Source of the DNA: Marasmius tenuissimus
Lineage: Eukaryota; Basidiomycota; Agaricomycetes; Agaricales; Marasmiaceae
DNA: 64,000 bases
Direction: 5' to 3'
Assembly (NCBI GenBank): GCA_029532415.1
Contig: JAQOTA010000050.1
Span: forward strand, 1,054,001 to 1,118,000
Shown here: positions 63,533 to 64,000 of the stretch, piece after piece
Position numbering within the stretch: position 1 is the stretch's first letter
How the letters are laid out: each line of letters opens with the position of its first letter
Notes under the pieces: model-generated
Seen by the model: only the letters and a program-made list of their open reading frames with translations
Told to the model about the DNA's origin: nothing
Database searches by the model: none
Translations under genes and position numbers: made by a program

Positions 63533-64000
63533 TTACGCCCCCATCTTGGCCCTGAACTTTTGGATAATGTCATTGTCTTGCTCCTCCCATGACATCGAAG
63601 TCGTCGATTCCGCTCGTACTACCCCGATCTCTTCACTGAGCCTCTTTGCCACCTCGTCTAGAATCCTATCGTGAACTGGTCCCACAATAACATCTTTCCT
63701 GCATTGTTCCCATGGACATCAAAGAGGCTTGCCAGTTTCACCAGGTACTTTTCCTGCTCAGACATCAGAGCTCCATGACCAAGCACAGTTGCCACAGCAA
63801 ACATGCCCGCAGTCGAACCTACCAGTTTTCAAATATCAGAACGGGTGATTAATCAAGAGGAAGGGATGAGCATCCAGACGTACACTTGAGGTTGATTCAA
63901 GATCTTGCCGCACCTAATACAAGTCAAATCTGACTCCTGATGATTTGTCAATCGGTAATGGTCCTCAAGATAGGTGACGAAGTAGTCCTACGTGGGCATA
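63533..64000 (-). pseudogene. RING-finger-like gene fragment at the window edge
   Basis: Reading the minus strand from the edge: YFVTYLEDHYRL, then LTCIRCGKILNQPQ, an apparent intron, FDCGHVCCGNCAWSW, and later CPWEQCRKDVIVGPVHDRIL followed by LDEVAKRLSEEIG and a TAA at 63535-63533. The Cys/His order (C-x2-C, C-x-H-x2-C-x2-C, C-x4-C) is that of a RING domain. However, a TGA precedes the last Cys pair in frame and the intron junction after NQPQ does not keep phase, so this copy is probably broken or I have missed an exon. The 5' part is outside the window. Confidence 0.45.

Noticed and set aside
1..64000. CRISPR arrays, rRNA or bacterial-type operons
   Set aside because: No regular spacer-repeat array or rRNA sequence; the intron-rich genes and Ty3 elements are eukaryotic.

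Overview
The window looks like a repeat-rich, gene-poor stretch of an Agaricomycete (mushroom-forming basidiomycete) genome. Genes have many short introns (about 39-79 nt, mostly about 50-55) with clear GT..AG ends and CTNAC-like branch points. A TET/JBP-type oxygenase of the kind expanded in Agaricomycetes is present, and two full-length Ty3/gypsy retrotransposons dominate the left half. All calls come from reading the sequence by eye; no searches were run.

Layout. 1-4.3 kb: unresolved sequence with a SINE/LINE-tail-like repeat and a decayed piece of a gene family that recurs at 59-60.7 kb. 4.34-16.86 kb: Element 1, a chromodomain Ty3 element with 890-bp LTRs identical by eye, a 4-bp target duplication, a very large Gag, Pol in the -1 frame with a textbook frameshift signal, a self-priming (Tf1-type) primer site, and an intact six-exon gene on the opposite strand between pol and the 3' LTR. 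17.02-37.16 kb: Element 2, a 20-kb Ty3-type element on the minus strand, flanked by CCGC. It has 2.7-kb LTRs that each carry an intact two-exon antisense gene in U3, three sense ORFs (gag, protease, pol) linked by two successive -1 slippery sites, a 1.4-kb AUG-free zone from the predicted transcription start into gag, and two further multi-exon antisense genes with a shared promoter module. 37-44.7 kb: LINE relic, second repeat copy, a multi-exon gene of unknown function, a small 42-bp-TIR element and a gene with three approximately 157-aa repeats broken by a 1-nt insertion. 44.9-64 kb: apparent host genes (a SUN-domain protein, a small coiled-coil protein, a DOT1-type H3K79 methyltransferase, a TET/JBP oxygenase, a Zn2Cys6-like protein) separated by long stretches in which I could resolve no gene, and a RING-like fragment at the right edge.

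How the parts may work together. In both retroelements the sense genes supply capsid, protease, reverse transcriptase, RNase H and integrase, with Gag:Pol ratios apparently set by -1 frameshifting. Both elements independently carry intron-containing genes on the opposite strand. Such introns cannot be removed from the sense genomic RNA, so they survive retrotransposition. The products are partly coiled-coil proteins with no function I recognise. Their conservation in intact frames argues that they are working parts of the elements; a regulatory role is inference. This architecture, most developed in Element 2, is the best candidate here for an undescribed system.
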